A stretch of 64,000 nt of DNA from Macrococcoides caseolyticum (GCF_002902665.1 NZ_PPRM01000054.1:1-64000); one strand, 5' to 3'. Positions 26,586 to 35,666 are shown, counted from the stretch's first letter. Numbers and translations are program-made. The notes: a model not told the origin generated them from the sequence alone.

Positions 26586-27386
26586 CTATGCTGATGTAAT
26601 CTTAACTGCTTTAGCGTCATTGTATAAGTAAGCACCAAAGTGTTTGTCACCAGTGATTACTGTCGTTTTACGGATGATGTCACGATCAGTTTCTACTAAT
26701 GTGTCACGCTTTAAGAATAATTTAAGCGCACCTTTTTTAACTAATAACGCTTCACCTACTGCTAATTTCTTAGTACGTACTACTTCAGCACCTAATAATT
26801 CTCCGAACACTCCAGTTGTTACGATTGTATCTCCTAAATCTGATGGACGTGTCCAGTTATCTGCTGCTGCTTTACGTAATGCACCTGCATCAGATGGATT
26901 AACGAATAATACCATCGGTTCTAATTCTTCGTCTCCAAACTTAGCGATAGCATTGTCGATTGTGTCAATTAACTTCACGTCTCCAACATGCGCAACAGTA
27001 GTAGTTTTTGCTGCCTCTAATAAGAAGTTGTCGATTGCGTTTGCGATAGCTAAAGCAATTTGACGTGCTGCTTCTCCTTTAGGGTCTCCGATAGCTGCAA
27101 GAATTGCTTCGTCAGTCAACTCTACACCTTTACCAACTTTTTTGATTTCCATTTCTTTTTTTACAGCTTCTAAAAGGTCTAATGGAATTGGTTGACCTTC
27201 AGGAATTACAGTAGCATCACCAATATATTTGTATGCTGGCACTGAAACTTTATTGCCCGGTTGACCTACTAATGTAGTGTCTACATCTGCGATAGGTGCG
27301 AAACGAATTTTCTTGTCTAATTCTGCTTGGATGATTGTTGCCATTACCTCAGGGATTACTAAATTTGTTTGTTTTGTTGTTGCCAT
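26586..27386 (-). CDS. Major capsid protein
   Basis: A 266-residue HK97-fold capsid protein: starts MATTKQTNLVIPEVMATIIQ, with EGQPIPLDLLEAVKKEMEIKK, KGVELTDEAILAA and FVNPSDAGALRKAA, typical of capsids of this siphovirus group. It lies directly after the scaffold gene. The length agrees with capsids that use a separate scaffold rather than an N-terminal delta domain. Confidence 0.92.
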   Translation of the reverse strand: MATTKQTNLVIPEVMATIIQAELDKKIRFAPIADVDTTLVGQPGNKVSVPAYKYIGDATVIPEGQPIPLDLLEAVKKEMEIKKVGKGVELTDEAILAAIGDPKGEAARQIALAIANAIDNFLLEAAKTTTVAHVGDVKLIDTIDNAIAKFGDEELEPMVLFVNPSDAGALRKAAADNWTRPSDLGDTIVTTGVFGELLGAEVVRTKKLAVGEALLVKKGALKLFLKRDTLVETDRDIIRKTTVITGDKHFGAYLYNDAKAVKITSA

Positions 27387-27405
27387 AATTAATTACCTCA
27401 CTTTT

Positions 27406-27990
27406 TTATTTTGATAGTTGTTTAAATACTTCCGGATTTTCTTGATATAACTTTTCTTTATCTGCGTAACTCATAGCGTCAAAATCTTGTTTTGATAACG
27501 TTGGGTTTCCACCTTCTGGAGGTGTGTAGCCTTTAGGCTTAACTGGTGTAAATAAATATGGTTTAGATTCTTTTAAAGTGTTGATAGCGTCCTCTAAACC
27601 TTTGACTGTGCCATCTTCACTCAGTTCTAACTGGTCTTTATTTAAAAGGGTTAGAACGTCGTTAGCATCATTCGCCTCTTTAGCGACTGCTAACTTGATT
27701 GCGTTATTCAGTTGTGATTGTCGGAATTTTTCTTGCCACTGTTCATTTTCACTTTTTACTTTGTCGAGTTCTGTTTGAATCTCGCTCTCGTCTGTAACAG
27801 ATTTCTGCAATTGAACAATCTGATCATCGCGTTTAGCAATTTCAGCTTTTAACTCATCGATTTCAGCGTTCTTGTCATTTAAACGCGAACGTGGTACCAT
27901 CCCTGTTTTCGATTCGTCTACAGCATCTATTACTTTGTCCATTTCAAATTCGCCATTCTTAAATTGTTCTAATAAAGTTTTTAATTCCAT
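27406..27990 (-). CDS. Capsid scaffolding protein
   Basis: A 194-residue, strongly charged protein with a central coiled coil (about 35-100) and a C-terminal part rich in proline and acidic residues (LFTPVKPKGYTPPEGG). Length, start (MELKTLLEQFKNGEF) and place before the capsid gene identify it as a phage scaffold of the GP20-like type. AGAGGAG precedes the ATG. The preceding 185 bases are untranslated and hold three hairpins. Confidence 0.88.
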   Translation of the reverse strand: MELKTLLEQFKNGEFEMDKVIDAVDESKTGMVPRSRLNDKNAEIDELKAEIAKRDDQIVQLQKSVTDESEIQTELDKVKSENEQWQEKFRQSQLNNAIKLAVAKEANDANDVLTLLNKDQLELSEDGTVKGLEDAINTLKESKPYLFTPVKPKGYTPPEGGNPTLSKQDFDAMSYADKEKLYQENPEVFKQLSK

Positions 27991-28018
27991 TTGTATTCGC
28001 TCCTCTTTACGTTTTTAA

Positions 28019-28170
28019 CGTGCAACGCCACGAAGATTTTTGTATTAAAAATAAGCCTTTTAACGTCATACTTAGGACGTGTGGAATACCACCACAATGA
28101 GATAAGGATGACCGCCTTTCTTTTGTTTATTGTCATAATAAATAGACCTTTTATAGTCGTGTCTAGGACT
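28019..28170 (-). other. Three short RNA hairpins upstream of the scaffold gene
   Basis: In the gap 27991-28175 the minus strand has three small stem-loops: AGTC-8-GACT (28155-28170), ACGTC-8-GACGT (28063-28080) and CGTG-6-CACG (28019-28032). Each is directly followed by TAAAA-type sequence (ATAAAAGG, TAAAAGG, TTAAAAACG). The first two share TCCTA at the 5' side, and their stems differ in a way that keeps base pairing. The gap has no open frame of note. A role in translation control of scaffold and capsid is possible but unproven. Confidence 0.5.
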
Positions 28171-28175
28171 GTAAA

Positions 28176-28574
28176 TTAACAGATACGCTCTCTGTCTCCG
28201 CTTTCTTTACAAAAGAAGATGCCATTATCATTGATAAGAATTCCTTTTTTGGGATTGTTCTTATCATAAGCAATAATGCCTCTACGCTCGTCTAGCCATT
28301 TTTCTAATGCATCATACTGTATTTTTCTGATTAACTTTCTTTCTTTCTTCTCTAAATCTCTCTTAACCTCATCTGCTGCCTTTTTCACTGCTTCGTACAC
28401 TTCTGAGCCATCAAGTTTAACAGTATACGTTGGTGTATCGTCTTTTGGTTGTTGTAATTCTTCTTTCAATTGGTAAGTGACAACAACACTGTTGTTTTTA
28501 CGTTCTACACTTATAATACTTTCGTCTTCCTTAAACGCTTTTAATATTTTTTGTGTTGCTTGATTTTCGCTCAT
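28176..28574 (-). CDS. Unknown phage protein near minor head genes
   Basis: A 132-residue protein with an N-terminal mixed domain and a lysine/arginine-rich helix (about 70-105). GGAGGAG precedes the ATG (MSENQATQ), which argues for 28574 over the longer frame. The helix KRDLEKKERKLIRKIQYDALEKWLDERR resembles the helix near the end of gpT in this prophage (KWERKQIRKIQDAAMQKWIDER), perhaps a chance likeness of charged helices. No family recognised. Confidence 0.7.
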   Translation of the reverse strand: MSENQATQKILKAFKEDESIISVERKNNSVVVTYQLKEELQQPKDDTPTYTVKLDGSEVYEAVKKAADEVKRDLEKKERKLIRKIQYDALEKWLDERRGIIAYDKNNPKKGILINDNGIFFCKESGDRERIC

Positions 28575-28576
28575 AT

Positions 28577-28846
28577 TTACTCCTCCACCCATTCAATTAA
28601 GTCTTCTACATTTGCTCTTACTGCCTCGTAATTAATATCAACTTGGATATGTGAGTTTAAAAACTGTTTATCAACCATATCTAAGTTACAGTAGCCTGTC
28701 ATGACTTCGCCTGATTTCAATTTTGTTGCAATCATAACGTTATCAAACTCATCATTCTTAGCCCATTCGAGTAAATTTTCGATATGTTCGATAAGTTCTT
28801 GTTTACTCGTCTTACTTTCTGATACGAATTTTAATATCTTTGCCAA
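28577..28846 (-). CDS. Unknown small phage protein
   Basis: An 89-residue acidic protein. The best start is the TTG at 28846, seven bases after GGGGG and directly after the stop of the minor head gene; an ATG frame from 28888 overlaps that gene and lacks a ribosome site. It contains IEHIENLLEWAKNDEFDNVMIA and ends NVEDLIEWVEE. Function unknown; position suggests a head-region accessory. Confidence 0.7.
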   Translation of the reverse strand: MAKILKFVSESKTSKQELIEHIENLLEWAKNDEFDNVMIATKLKSGEVMTGYCNLDMVDKQFLNSHIQVDINYEAVRANVEDLIEWVEE

Positions 28847-28847
28847 A

Positions 28848-29858
28848 TCAATACCCCCAACTGCCATCAGATTTTTTATGATAGCCATTCTCTAGCATTT
28901 CTTTGAATTTCTCTTTATCGTTCTGTACAGAGCCTTTAGTTCCTTCTACATTACTCAACCATTCTTCATACGTCTGATAAGGTACGTTGATTGATTTACC
29001 ATTCTTATCACGTGCTTTTCGTACTGTAGGCTTTAAGCCATTGACCGTATACAACTTCTTACATCTACAGTTGATGTTCTGCGATGCACTATCCTCTCCA
29101 ATAAGTAAACGTGGTGCAGGACCTGTTGAAAGCCCAACATTAAAATTACCATCGCCATCTACTTTCTTACCGTCCATCATTTGATGAGATGAGCGTGTTC
29201 GAGTATCAAGTGTTGCGTCCCAATACCCCTCGATGTTAGCACCTAATTCTTTAGCTTGTTCTTCTGCTACAAGTTGCGATTCACTTTGTGCTCTGCCTAC
29301 TTCTGTACGTGCGACACGTTTCGTTTGCCTGGCACTCATACCAATGTCATTTTCAATATCTTTAGCGATACTGTCATAACTCTTGCCATCAAGTACACCT
29401 GTTGTTAAATGACCACGTATACGCTTGATTGTTGCTTCTCTGTGATTTTCAAAAGTCTTATCAAGTTTTATCTTCTCAATAGGCTGTTCCATCGTTACTT
29501 TAGCGTTGCTATACAGTAAACCATCACTTAAGAAGTTGATATCACTAGACATATCAAACATGTGCATGTGCCTGTAATAACTTTCTATCTCTGTGTTCAT
29601 TTCTGATTCACGTATTAGATCAATGACATCACTATATGCACCATCGAGCAATTCATCTATCGTGTAGAGTGTCTTTTGTAGTCGATTATATTTATTAAAC
29701 TCTGTCCATGTAATGTGAGGGTCGTCTGATTGATATTTCTCGAATAGTTCTTCGAGTATGCTAAGTATCTCTTTTAACTTTCTAATTAGAATACGTGCAG
29801 TTTCATCCGACACACTTTCAATCATTTCATTAAGTAATTCGAGTATCTTCTCTTGCAT
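28848..29858 (-). CDS. Minor head protein (SPP1 gp7-like head morphogenesis)
   Basis: A 336-residue protein of the SPP1 gp7/Mu F head morphogenesis family, which binds the portal and helps genome ejection. The signature region covers about 180-275: RVARTEVGRAQSESQ, YWDATLDTRTRSSHQMMDGK and the closing QNINCRCKKLY motif. It overlaps the portal gene by 29 bases, so translation is coupled. Confidence 0.92.
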   Translation of the reverse strand: MQEKILELLNEMIESVSDETARILIRKLKEILSILEELFEKYQSDDPHITWTEFNKYNRLQKTLYTIDELLDGAYSDVIDLIRESEMNTEIESYYRHMHMFDMSSDINFLSDGLLYSNAKVTMEQPIEKIKLDKTFENHREATIKRIRGHLTTGVLDGKSYDSIAKDIENDIGMSARQTKRVARTEVGRAQSESQLVAEEQAKELGANIEGYWDATLDTRTRSSHQMMDGKKVDGDGNFNVGLSTGPAPRLLIGEDSASQNINCRCKKLYTVNGLKPTVRKARDKNGKSINVPYQTYEEWLSNVEGTKGSVQNDKEKFKEMLENGYHKKSDGSWGY

Positions 29859-31188
29859 TTATCTCAACTCCATGCGTCTCTATCCGTTCGAGTTCTCCAG
29901 CTAAATCTTTAACGAATGGATGATTCTCGACTAACGTTTCTTGCGAGATGATGTTCTGCGAAATATTCACGATTTGAGCCTTCTCTAATTCATTGACCAT
30001 TGTATTAAAGTTGAATGTAATCTCCACTTCTTTATAACCTGCTTTAATATTATGATATTCAAAGATGAACCAAATGATTTCTTGTATTGCTATATGCGCC
30101 TTACGTGATAACTTTTTCGCTTTTAAGTCTAAGTTGCTGAATAAGAATTGCAATGCGATACCTGATGGACTGTTGCCGAATTTATCACTGTTGAAGTCGA
30201 TACCCTGTGCTGTAAGAATGATTTTCTCGTGCAGGTCCTGTAGGTAGTCTTTAGTCGCTTGTACTGGAATATCAATCTTAATCGTATCTACACCACCATC
30301 TTCATCGACTTTTAAAGCACCGTAATGTCTAAGCAGTCGCTTGAAGTCTGATAGGTCTTGTGCTTCATAGTTCTTTAGTACGAATATCGTTTCAGTTGAT
30401 TCGTCGAACGTATTCGCTAATCCTGATAAACGCCTTTCAAATGCATCAACTAACGTCTTGTAATCTTCGATGTCGGGTGATTCAAGAGAGTTATTCTTAA
30501 ATGCTACGAATGGTACCTTCCCCCAGCTACCACCATCAAAATGACTACTCGGGTTAGTCTCTCCAAAGTAATAATCATATACAAGTTGACCACCATGATA
30601 CATATAATGTGTTACGTCATTCTTCGTGTAATGTGATACACGTTTTACGCCATCAAGCATGCGTACCCAGATACCCTCTAACATTTCTTCACGCTCACTA
30701 TTTTTGTAAATAGGGATAAACTGCTCAGCAGGTATACGCATTGTATTAATTTCGCCATCTTCATCAATGTACACATGCAGGTATTCCACACCTTTATTCG
30801 ATGCAGCAGTTAGAATGTCGATTAATCTATCGTCAAATCTATCCGTTAACGTATCATGTATTAAATCAACGATTTCCTTATCTTCATGTTTGATTGATAT
30901 CGGGTTACTTGCAACATACGATACTTTTTGATCTACAAGTAACTTCTGATAGTTCACACTCAATTGATTATGAGGTTTCTTTTCATCAACCACACCATCA
31001 GCACCAACTGAACGCTCTAAACGTAATATGTCCGACCTGTTCTCGTAGTATTCTTGACCAATCGAATACTTATGCAAGTACATCTCGTGTTCTCTTACTT
31101 TACGTTGAAGCATTTCTCTTTCCGTTTCATCTTCTCGCTTGATGAAGTCAAGCATCTTTTCCATTTCCGTCGGTTCGTATGGATACAC
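29830..31188 (-). CDS. Portal protein (SPP1 gp6 type)
   Basis: A 452-residue portal subunit; twelve form the ring for DNA packaging and tail docking. Diagnostic regions are NQLSVNYQKLLVDQKVSYVASNP, SHFDGGSWGKVPFVAFKNN, and GIDFNSDKFGNSPSGIALQFLFSNLDLKAKK. It starts with GTG directly after the TAG of the large terminase, with AGGAGTGAT as ribosome site. SPP1-type portals usually go with headful packaging. Confidence 0.94.
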   Translation of the reverse strand: MYPYEPTEMEKMLDFIKREDETEREMLQRKVREHEMYLHKYSIGQEYYENRSDILRLERSVGADGVVDEKKPHNQLSVNYQKLLVDQKVSYVASNPISIKHEDKEIVDLIHDTLTDRFDDRLIDILTAASNKGVEYLHVYIDEDGEINTMRIPAEQFIPIYKNSEREEMLEGIWVRMLDGVKRVSHYTKNDVTHYMYHGGQLVYDYYFGETNPSSHFDGGSWGKVPFVAFKNNSLESPDIEDYKTLVDAFERRLSGLANTFDESTETIFVLKNYEAQDLSDFKRLLRHYGALKVDEDGGVDTIKIDIPVQATKDYLQDLHEKIILTAQGIDFNSDKFGNSPSGIALQFLFSNLDLKAKKLSRKAHIAIQEIIWFIFEYHNIKAGYKEVEITFNFNTMVNELEKAQIVNISQNIISQETLVENHPFVKDLAGELERIETHGVEINAREDTRIT

Positions 31189-32418
31189 CTAATCACTCCT
31201 TCCAAAGCCTGTGCCTGATTTCTTGGTATGCGTGTAAATCGCATATCTAACCGAATCGAGTACGTCGTCATTTTCTTTTATCGGCTCTCCACTCGTTTTA
31301 TGCCAGACATACTTAAAAATCTCTTCTTTAAATCTTTCCATATTTTCATAAACTACAAATAACTTGTTCGTCTTAAATAATTTCGCTACTTTCTCAATAC
31401 CAGACAAGACACTTTTATCAGCGTTCTTGGCTAATATATTGTTACGTTTGAAATCTTTTGTGTGTTCAGGTCTCGCTGTATCGCAATAAAAATAGATATT
31501 ACCGTATCTATCGATAATATCTTTCGCTATTTTTATCCACTCTTCTATAAACTTGTGTTGATAAGCGTGTTCTTCAATCAAATAAAAGTTATCGTGTAAA
31601 TCTCTTGCAATAACTACAATCGAGCCATAATGTTCATATCCCCAATCGACACCTGCAAAGTATTCCTTCATCGGTATCTCGTTTAGTTCATCGGCAGTAA
31701 TTGTGTTCTGATCCAAATCAAAGTCAGAATACACAACACCGTCACCACTTACCCACATACCATTGATATTTCGCTCATAGAACATGCCTGATGGCGTACT
31801 CGCTTTGATTGACTGTTTATATCGTTCGTTCAAAAAAGTGTTGTCATCAAGCTTAAATTGATAGCTGATTATGCCTGCTTTAGCATCTGTATTCTCAATA
31901 TAATCTTTGAGTAGCCAATGTTCCGGGTGGTCAGGGTTCGTATCAACTAATATACGTGCACCATAACCACTGCAACGTGATTTAATCTCATCGAATACTT
32001 CTTCATGTGCAAGTGATGCTTCGTTTATATAAGCACCATAAGCAGTCATACCACGTATTGCACCAATACCACTCACTTTAGAATGACCTGTCTGTACGAC
32101 CTGCACACCGAATAACATGAATGAATTGTATTTATCAAACTTGAATTCTAATCCATATTTATTCGTAAGTTCTATTAGTACGTTCTTCTGTATCGTTCCT
32201 AGCGTTGCACCTGCAAGAATGTACTGAGGTGTTTCTAATCCTTCTTTATCTGCTATCTCTCTGACACGTATCAACTCACGTAAGAATAAATCATTATTCA
32301 GTATCGTTTTACCTGTACGTTTTGCACCATGATTTATTAACATGAACCAATCACGTTTTTGCGTGTCCTTGAGTATCTGTATCTGCTTATCTGTATAAAG
32401 TCTTGACAATTTACTCAT
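31189..32418 (-). CDS. Terminase large subunit
   Basis: A 409-residue packaging motor of the PBSX/SPP1 type (Terminase_3 and C-terminal nuclease). The ATPase has a Walker-A-like NHGAKRTGKT near residue 30 and ILVDTNPDHPEHW in the middle; the nuclease part has FAGVDWGYEHYG and FYCDTARPEH with acidic metal ligands. It overlaps the small subunit by eight bases. Confidence 0.94.
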   Translation of the reverse strand: MSKLSRLYTDKQIQILKDTQKRDWFMLINHGAKRTGKTILNNDLFLRELIRVREIADKEGLETPQYILAGATLGTIQKNVLIELTNKYGLEFKFDKYNSFMLFGVQVVQTGHSKVSGIGAIRGMTAYGAYINEASLAHEEVFDEIKSRCSGYGARILVDTNPDHPEHWLLKDYIENTDAKAGIISYQFKLDDNTFLNERYKQSIKASTPSGMFYERNINGMWVSGDGVVYSDFDLDQNTITADELNEIPMKEYFAGVDWGYEHYGSIVVIARDLHDNFYLIEEHAYQHKFIEEWIKIAKDIIDRYGNIYFYCDTARPEHTKDFKRNNILAKNADKSVLSGIEKVAKLFKTNKLFVVYENMERFKEEIFKYVWHKTSGEPIKENDDVLDSVRYAIYTHTKKSGTGFGRSD

Positions 32419-32890
32419 GATTAATCACTTCTGTAATCGCATCTTGCAATTGCTTAATCTTATCTTCTTGTGATTGATCGTTAGCAAGTTCTTTTTTCTG
32501 TTTCTCGATATTGAGCTTCAGTTTCTCAACTTCTAAATCATAAAGGACACCTAATTTATTCAGTTCGGTTATAGCACCTAAATAAGCAGTAGCAGGAGCA
32601 TGTTTAACTTCGCCATATTCCTCGATTGTCTTACGTGATTGTTCCTTAATCCATTTGAGGTCATTAATTGATTCCTCTCTTGTCCATAACGCTTTATCTT
32701 TGAGTTCTGACTTTAATTCGTTGTATCTTGTCATAATCTTGTTATTCTTTAATAGCTTACTCGCCATTTCATAAATAGATGATTCAGTTTTTGCATTCAC
32801 ACTATATCCAGCATCAATATAAGCTTGAACTTGTGATTTGCCTTCTATCAATCCATTGACAAATAGTTCTTGTTTCCCTGTAAGTTTCAC
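32411..32890 (-). CDS. Terminase small subunit
   Basis: A 159-residue DNA-recognition subunit of the Terminase_2 family. An N-terminal HTH (about 1-60) starts KLTGKQELFVNGLIEGKSQVQAYIDAGY, the family hallmark, followed by a central helical part and a coiled-coil tail. I chose the GTG at 32890, which is eight bases after GGTGG and gives the standard N-terminus; a TTG at 32905 is the longer option. It is the first gene of the packaging block, and a pac site may lie in or near it. Confidence 0.9.
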   Translation of the reverse strand: MKLTGKQELFVNGLIEGKSQVQAYIDAGYSVNAKTESSIYEMASKLLKNNKIMTRYNELKSELKDKALWTREESINDLKWIKEQSRKTIEEYGEVKHAPATAYLGAITELNKLGVLYDLEVEKLKLNIEKQKKELANDQSQEDKIKQLQDAITEVINHE

Positions 32891-32937
32891 TTCACTTACC
32901 ACCAACTTTCACGCTAATTGCTTGATAATTTTTTGTA

Positions 32938-32967
32938 TTAAAAAACACCCACCGGAGAGAGTGAGTG
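32938..32967 (-). terminator. Terminator before the packaging genes
   Basis: CACTCAC pairs with GTGGGTG (one G-U pair) and a T run follows on the minus strand. It separates the 63-residue gene from the terminase genes. Confidence 0.72.
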
Positions 32968-32975
32968 CTTGATTA

Positions 32976-33167
32976 TTAAAATTTAAAAGTTACTGATTCG
33001 ATTTCTGCACAATTGAAATCCTTCATGGTGTTTCCTACTTCTACACTGAATTTTTTTGAATTTTCTTTGTTTTTTATAATTGAATCTAACACAACACCTT
33101 GGGCATTATTACACATTGTTTCAATTTCGATATTTCCATTTAGTTTTATTATCATTTTTGTGTCCAT
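32976..33167 (-). CDS. Unknown 63-residue phage protein
   Basis: Short protein starting MDTKMIIKLNGNIEIETM, probably a small beta-rich domain, with a GGGGTGG ribosome site. It stands alone between two terminators on both sides, so it may have its own promoter. No family recognised. Confidence 0.68.
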   Translation of the reverse strand: MDTKMIIKLNGNIEIETMCNNAQGVVLDSIIKNKENSKKFSVEVGNTMKDFNCAEIESVTFKF

Positions 33168-33197
33168 TTAATCCACCCCCCTCTAATACAAATATAC

Positions 33198-33224
33198 AAA
33201 AACCACCTAGAAATTACTAGGTGG
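33198..33224 (-). terminator. Terminator downstream of the late regulator
   Basis: Perfect stem CCACCTAG..CTAGGTGG with a six-base loop, followed by five T on the minus strand. It ends the early transcript after the sigma-like regulator. Confidence 0.85.
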
Positions 33225-33260
33225 ATTGTAAACAATTAATCACTTTAGGAGGTGTAAAGC

Positions 33261-33319
33261 ATTTTTACTTTACATAAATGTATATTTCGTAAGACACTGA
33301 CAAGTATTTTTACTTTACA
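33261..33319. repeat. 14-bp direct repeat near the late regulator
   Basis: ATTTTTACTTTACA occurs at 33261-33274 and 33306-33319, 45 bases apart. The second copy covers the stop of the sigma-like regulator. It may be a binding site near the late promoter; no function is proven. Confidence 0.5.
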
Positions 33320-33875
33320 GAAGAAACAAGTTATAATCGACTTCTTTTGCTATTTTATCTTTAGCTCTCTCGTAAAATTTCTGTATTGATCCTTTTGCCA
33401 GGTCCAATATTTCTGCTACATCTTGAAAACTCATCTTCTCGCAGTCTATCATCAAGAATACTTCAAGCTCTCTCTTACTCAATCTCCCTAAAGCATGACT
33501 TATACTATTATTCGCATCTTTAATATAATCATCATACTCATCGAATGATACTTTCTTGTAGTGATTATCATCGATTACTGATTCCAGGACTTTATGATCA
33601 ACTAAATATACTGTTCGTTTGTCGATGGCTCTATGCTCGTTTGGATTATGCCCTGAACGTAGCCACTCAATAATGAATAATTGTTCGTTATACATGCTGT
33701 TCAATATATTCAATTCATTCATGATAGGACATGCTACAGTCTGATTTTTGCCTTTATTCTTCCCTTTGCTTTCCTTATATGCATCAAGTACGTCTTCATG
33801 CTCTAATTTAAATGATTCTATGCGCTCTTTTAGTTCTTTAGATGACTTTATATACTCTATCAATAAATCTCTCAT
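33315..33875 (-). CDS. Late-gene transcription regulator, sigma-70 region 4-like
   Basis: A 186-residue protein. The C-terminal 60 residues (LGRLSKRELEVFLMIDCEKMSFQDVAEIL, GSIQKFYERAKDKIAKE) form an HTH of the sigma-70 region 4 kind, as in ArpU/RinA-type activators of late genes. It is the last early gene and lies directly before the terminase block, where such regulators switch on packaging, structural and lysis genes. The N-terminus is helical. Whether it replaces or assists host sigma factor is not known. Confidence 0.75.
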   Translation of the reverse strand: MRDLLIEYIKSSKELKERIESFKLEHEDVLDAYKESKGKNKGKNQTVACPIMNELNILNSMYNEQLFIIEWLRSGHNPNEHRAIDKRTVYLVDHKVLESVIDDNHYKKVSFDEYDDYIKDANNSISHALGRLSKRELEVFLMIDCEKMSFQDVAEILDLAKGSIQKFYERAKDKIAKEVDYNLFLL

Positions 33876-33943
33876 ATGAGCCTCCTAGCGTGATATAATA
33901 TAGTTGTCGAATATATAAATCACGAGCCGAGTAAGGCTCTTTT

Positions 33944-34900
33944 TTATGAGTTTTTTTCATTCGTCTTATCAATCGCTCGCTTGATGTAGTACTCTGCTTT
34001 CTCCAGATCCTGAATATTGTTTTTATGCGGCGCTCTGGCAACGTATTTAATAACATTAGCGATACTGTTTGCAACTACAGATGGATAATGCTCGATAACT
34101 TGCTCGATGAAATCAATCACTTCAATTTCACCATAATTATAATGTCCTGCTTTATTAATAACGTCGATTACTTTTTCTGATTGCTGAGACGTATTTAATT
34201 CATTCTCTAACTTCTCGATGAATGCATTTTTTTCTTTCAGCTGCTCTTCATAATTCAGTACCATCTCAGTCTCTTTGTCTTGATACTCTTTAATCGTCGC
34301 ATTCGCCTGCTTAACAGTCTCTTGCAAGTTCCTATTTACTTCACTGATTTTATCGATTGTATTTTTATGATTTTCAAGTTGAGAATTAAGGTTTTTAACT
34401 TTATTATCAACTCTATCTTCAACAACCTTTTCTAATTTTTTGAGTTTAGCTGTCGCATCTTTCTCGAACATCTCTCTATCACGAATCGCTTTCTTTTTAT
34501 CTTTTTCAAGCTGCTTGATTTCTAAATTTTTTTCGACAAGTTTCTCTTCATACGTTTTTTTATCTGATTCTTTGTTCTCAAATAATATTCTGTATTTATC
34601 TTCTAACTCTTTAACTTGATCAAGTAACTTGTCATATTCAGACTTCTCAATCGTTTCAACAATTGGTATTTGACTTGCACCTTTTACAGGTTTCGTCTTA
34701 ATTACAGGTGCTTCATCAAAGATAAGTCCTTGCTCTCGCTGAGCTTTCAGTTTTTTGAACTCCTTCATGTTCTCACTTCTAAATTGAAGTAATGACTGAT
34801 AAGCAACGCCAATTTCATTTGCTGCTTCCTTCATATTTTTAGTATTGAAAATAACCTTATCTACTTCTTCTACAGTTAATCCTTTTAATGTCGTTCTCAT
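33944..34900 (-). CDS. HTH/coiled-coil protein fused to a DUF3310 domain
   Basis: A 318-residue protein with three parts: an N-terminal HTH-like segment (about 1-45, GLTVEEVDKVIFNTKNMKEAANEIGVAYQSLLQFR), a long charged coiled coil (about 85-245) and a C-terminal DUF3310 domain (about 250-312: HYNYGEIEVIDFIEQV, NVIKYVARAPHKN, DLEKAEYYIKRAI). DUF3310 proteins are phage proteins sometimes called nucleotide kinases, usually short and free-standing; the name is not well supported. The fusion is unusual. Role unknown, perhaps DNA binding or nucleotide metabolism. Confidence 0.78.
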   Translation of the reverse strand: MRTTLKGLTVEEVDKVIFNTKNMKEAANEIGVAYQSLLQFRSENMKEFKKLKAQREQGLIFDEAPVIKTKPVKGASQIPIVETIEKSEYDKLLDQVKELEDKYRILFENKESDKKTYEEKLVEKNLEIKQLEKDKKKAIRDREMFEKDATAKLKKLEKVVEDRVDNKVKNLNSQLENHKNTIDKISEVNRNLQETVKQANATIKEYQDKETEMVLNYEEQLKEKNAFIEKLENELNTSQQSEKVIDVINKAGHYNYGEIEVIDFIEQVIEHYPSVVANSIANVIKYVARAPHKNNIQDLEKAEYYIKRAIDKTNEKNS

Positions 34901-34949
34901 GCCATTCGCTCCTTTTTTATTATTGAGGGACGGGTAACCGCCCCATTGA

Positions 34950-35666
34950 TTATGCTAAAATCGTGATTCTTTCTTTATGAACTTTGAGTTCTTCTTCCAG
35001 GTATTCCTTAATATTTAAAATTGCTTCATTCTTCCAAGCTCCGCCATCAGCTTCAAAAAGTGCTGCTTGTAATCCATATGACGGGCTTTCTTTTATACGT
35101 AGTACAAATGCTGATTCAGGTTGAGAGATTTCAGTGAACGTTCTGAAAGGCTTTAAATAAACTGGATTCGGTACTTCTTCTTTCTTAACAGTAGTAACAC
35201 CACGTTTCACTTCTACCATCTGACTGATACCGTCGTCCCCTGTATTTGATACATTTTCAGTCTTGATGTTTCCGATCAGACTCAATACTGTTGCTCTTTC
35301 TTCATTTGGAACAAATACTGACTGTAATTGAATATTGAACTTTTCCAGGTCGATAAACTCATTTAATGTTACGTTTGGAATTTGAGCGTTCGATGTGATA
35401 ATGCACTCACGTCTTTTATTTAAATTGAGCTTTGACTCAATGATTACATGGCTTTCGCTTAATACTGTTATGATATATTTTTCATTACCATCAAATGCAG
35501 ACTTAATATAATCAACTAATCCAGTCAATGTTGTGACATTTAACTCTCTACGAACTGGCTGTTGTAATTTATACAACTCTCTGTTCGAGTATTCTTGACC
35601 ATTAATTTTTAGCATCTCAACGCTTGCGGTATTCGCTCTAATCCATTCCATAGCTTCTTTTAACAT
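34950..35666 (-). CDS. Conserved phage protein of unknown function
   Basis: A 238-residue soluble protein (MLKEAMEWIRANTASVEML). A central region VIIESKLNLNKRRECIITSNAQIPNV is typical of a conserved family found in early regions of Firmicute phages; I cannot name it safely. It is 17 bases from the next gene of a tight early operon that also holds a DUF1064 nuclease-like protein and dUTPase. Confidence 0.75.
   Translation of the reverse strand: MLKEAMEWIRANTASVEMLKINGQEYSNRELYKLQQPVRRELNVTTLTGLVDYIKSAFDGNEKYIITVLSESHVIIESKLNLNKRRECIITSNAQIPNVTLNEFIDLEKFNIQLQSVFVPNEERATVLSLIGNIKTENVSNTGDDGISQMVEVKRGVTTVKKEEVPNPVYLKPFRTFTEISQPESAFVLRIKESPSYGLQAALFEADGGAWKNEAILNIKEYLEEELKVHKERITILA

Noticed and set aside
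33838-34074. Open frame of 78 residues between the late regulator and the DUF3310 gene
   Set aside because: It overlaps both genes in another frame and lacks a ribosome site.
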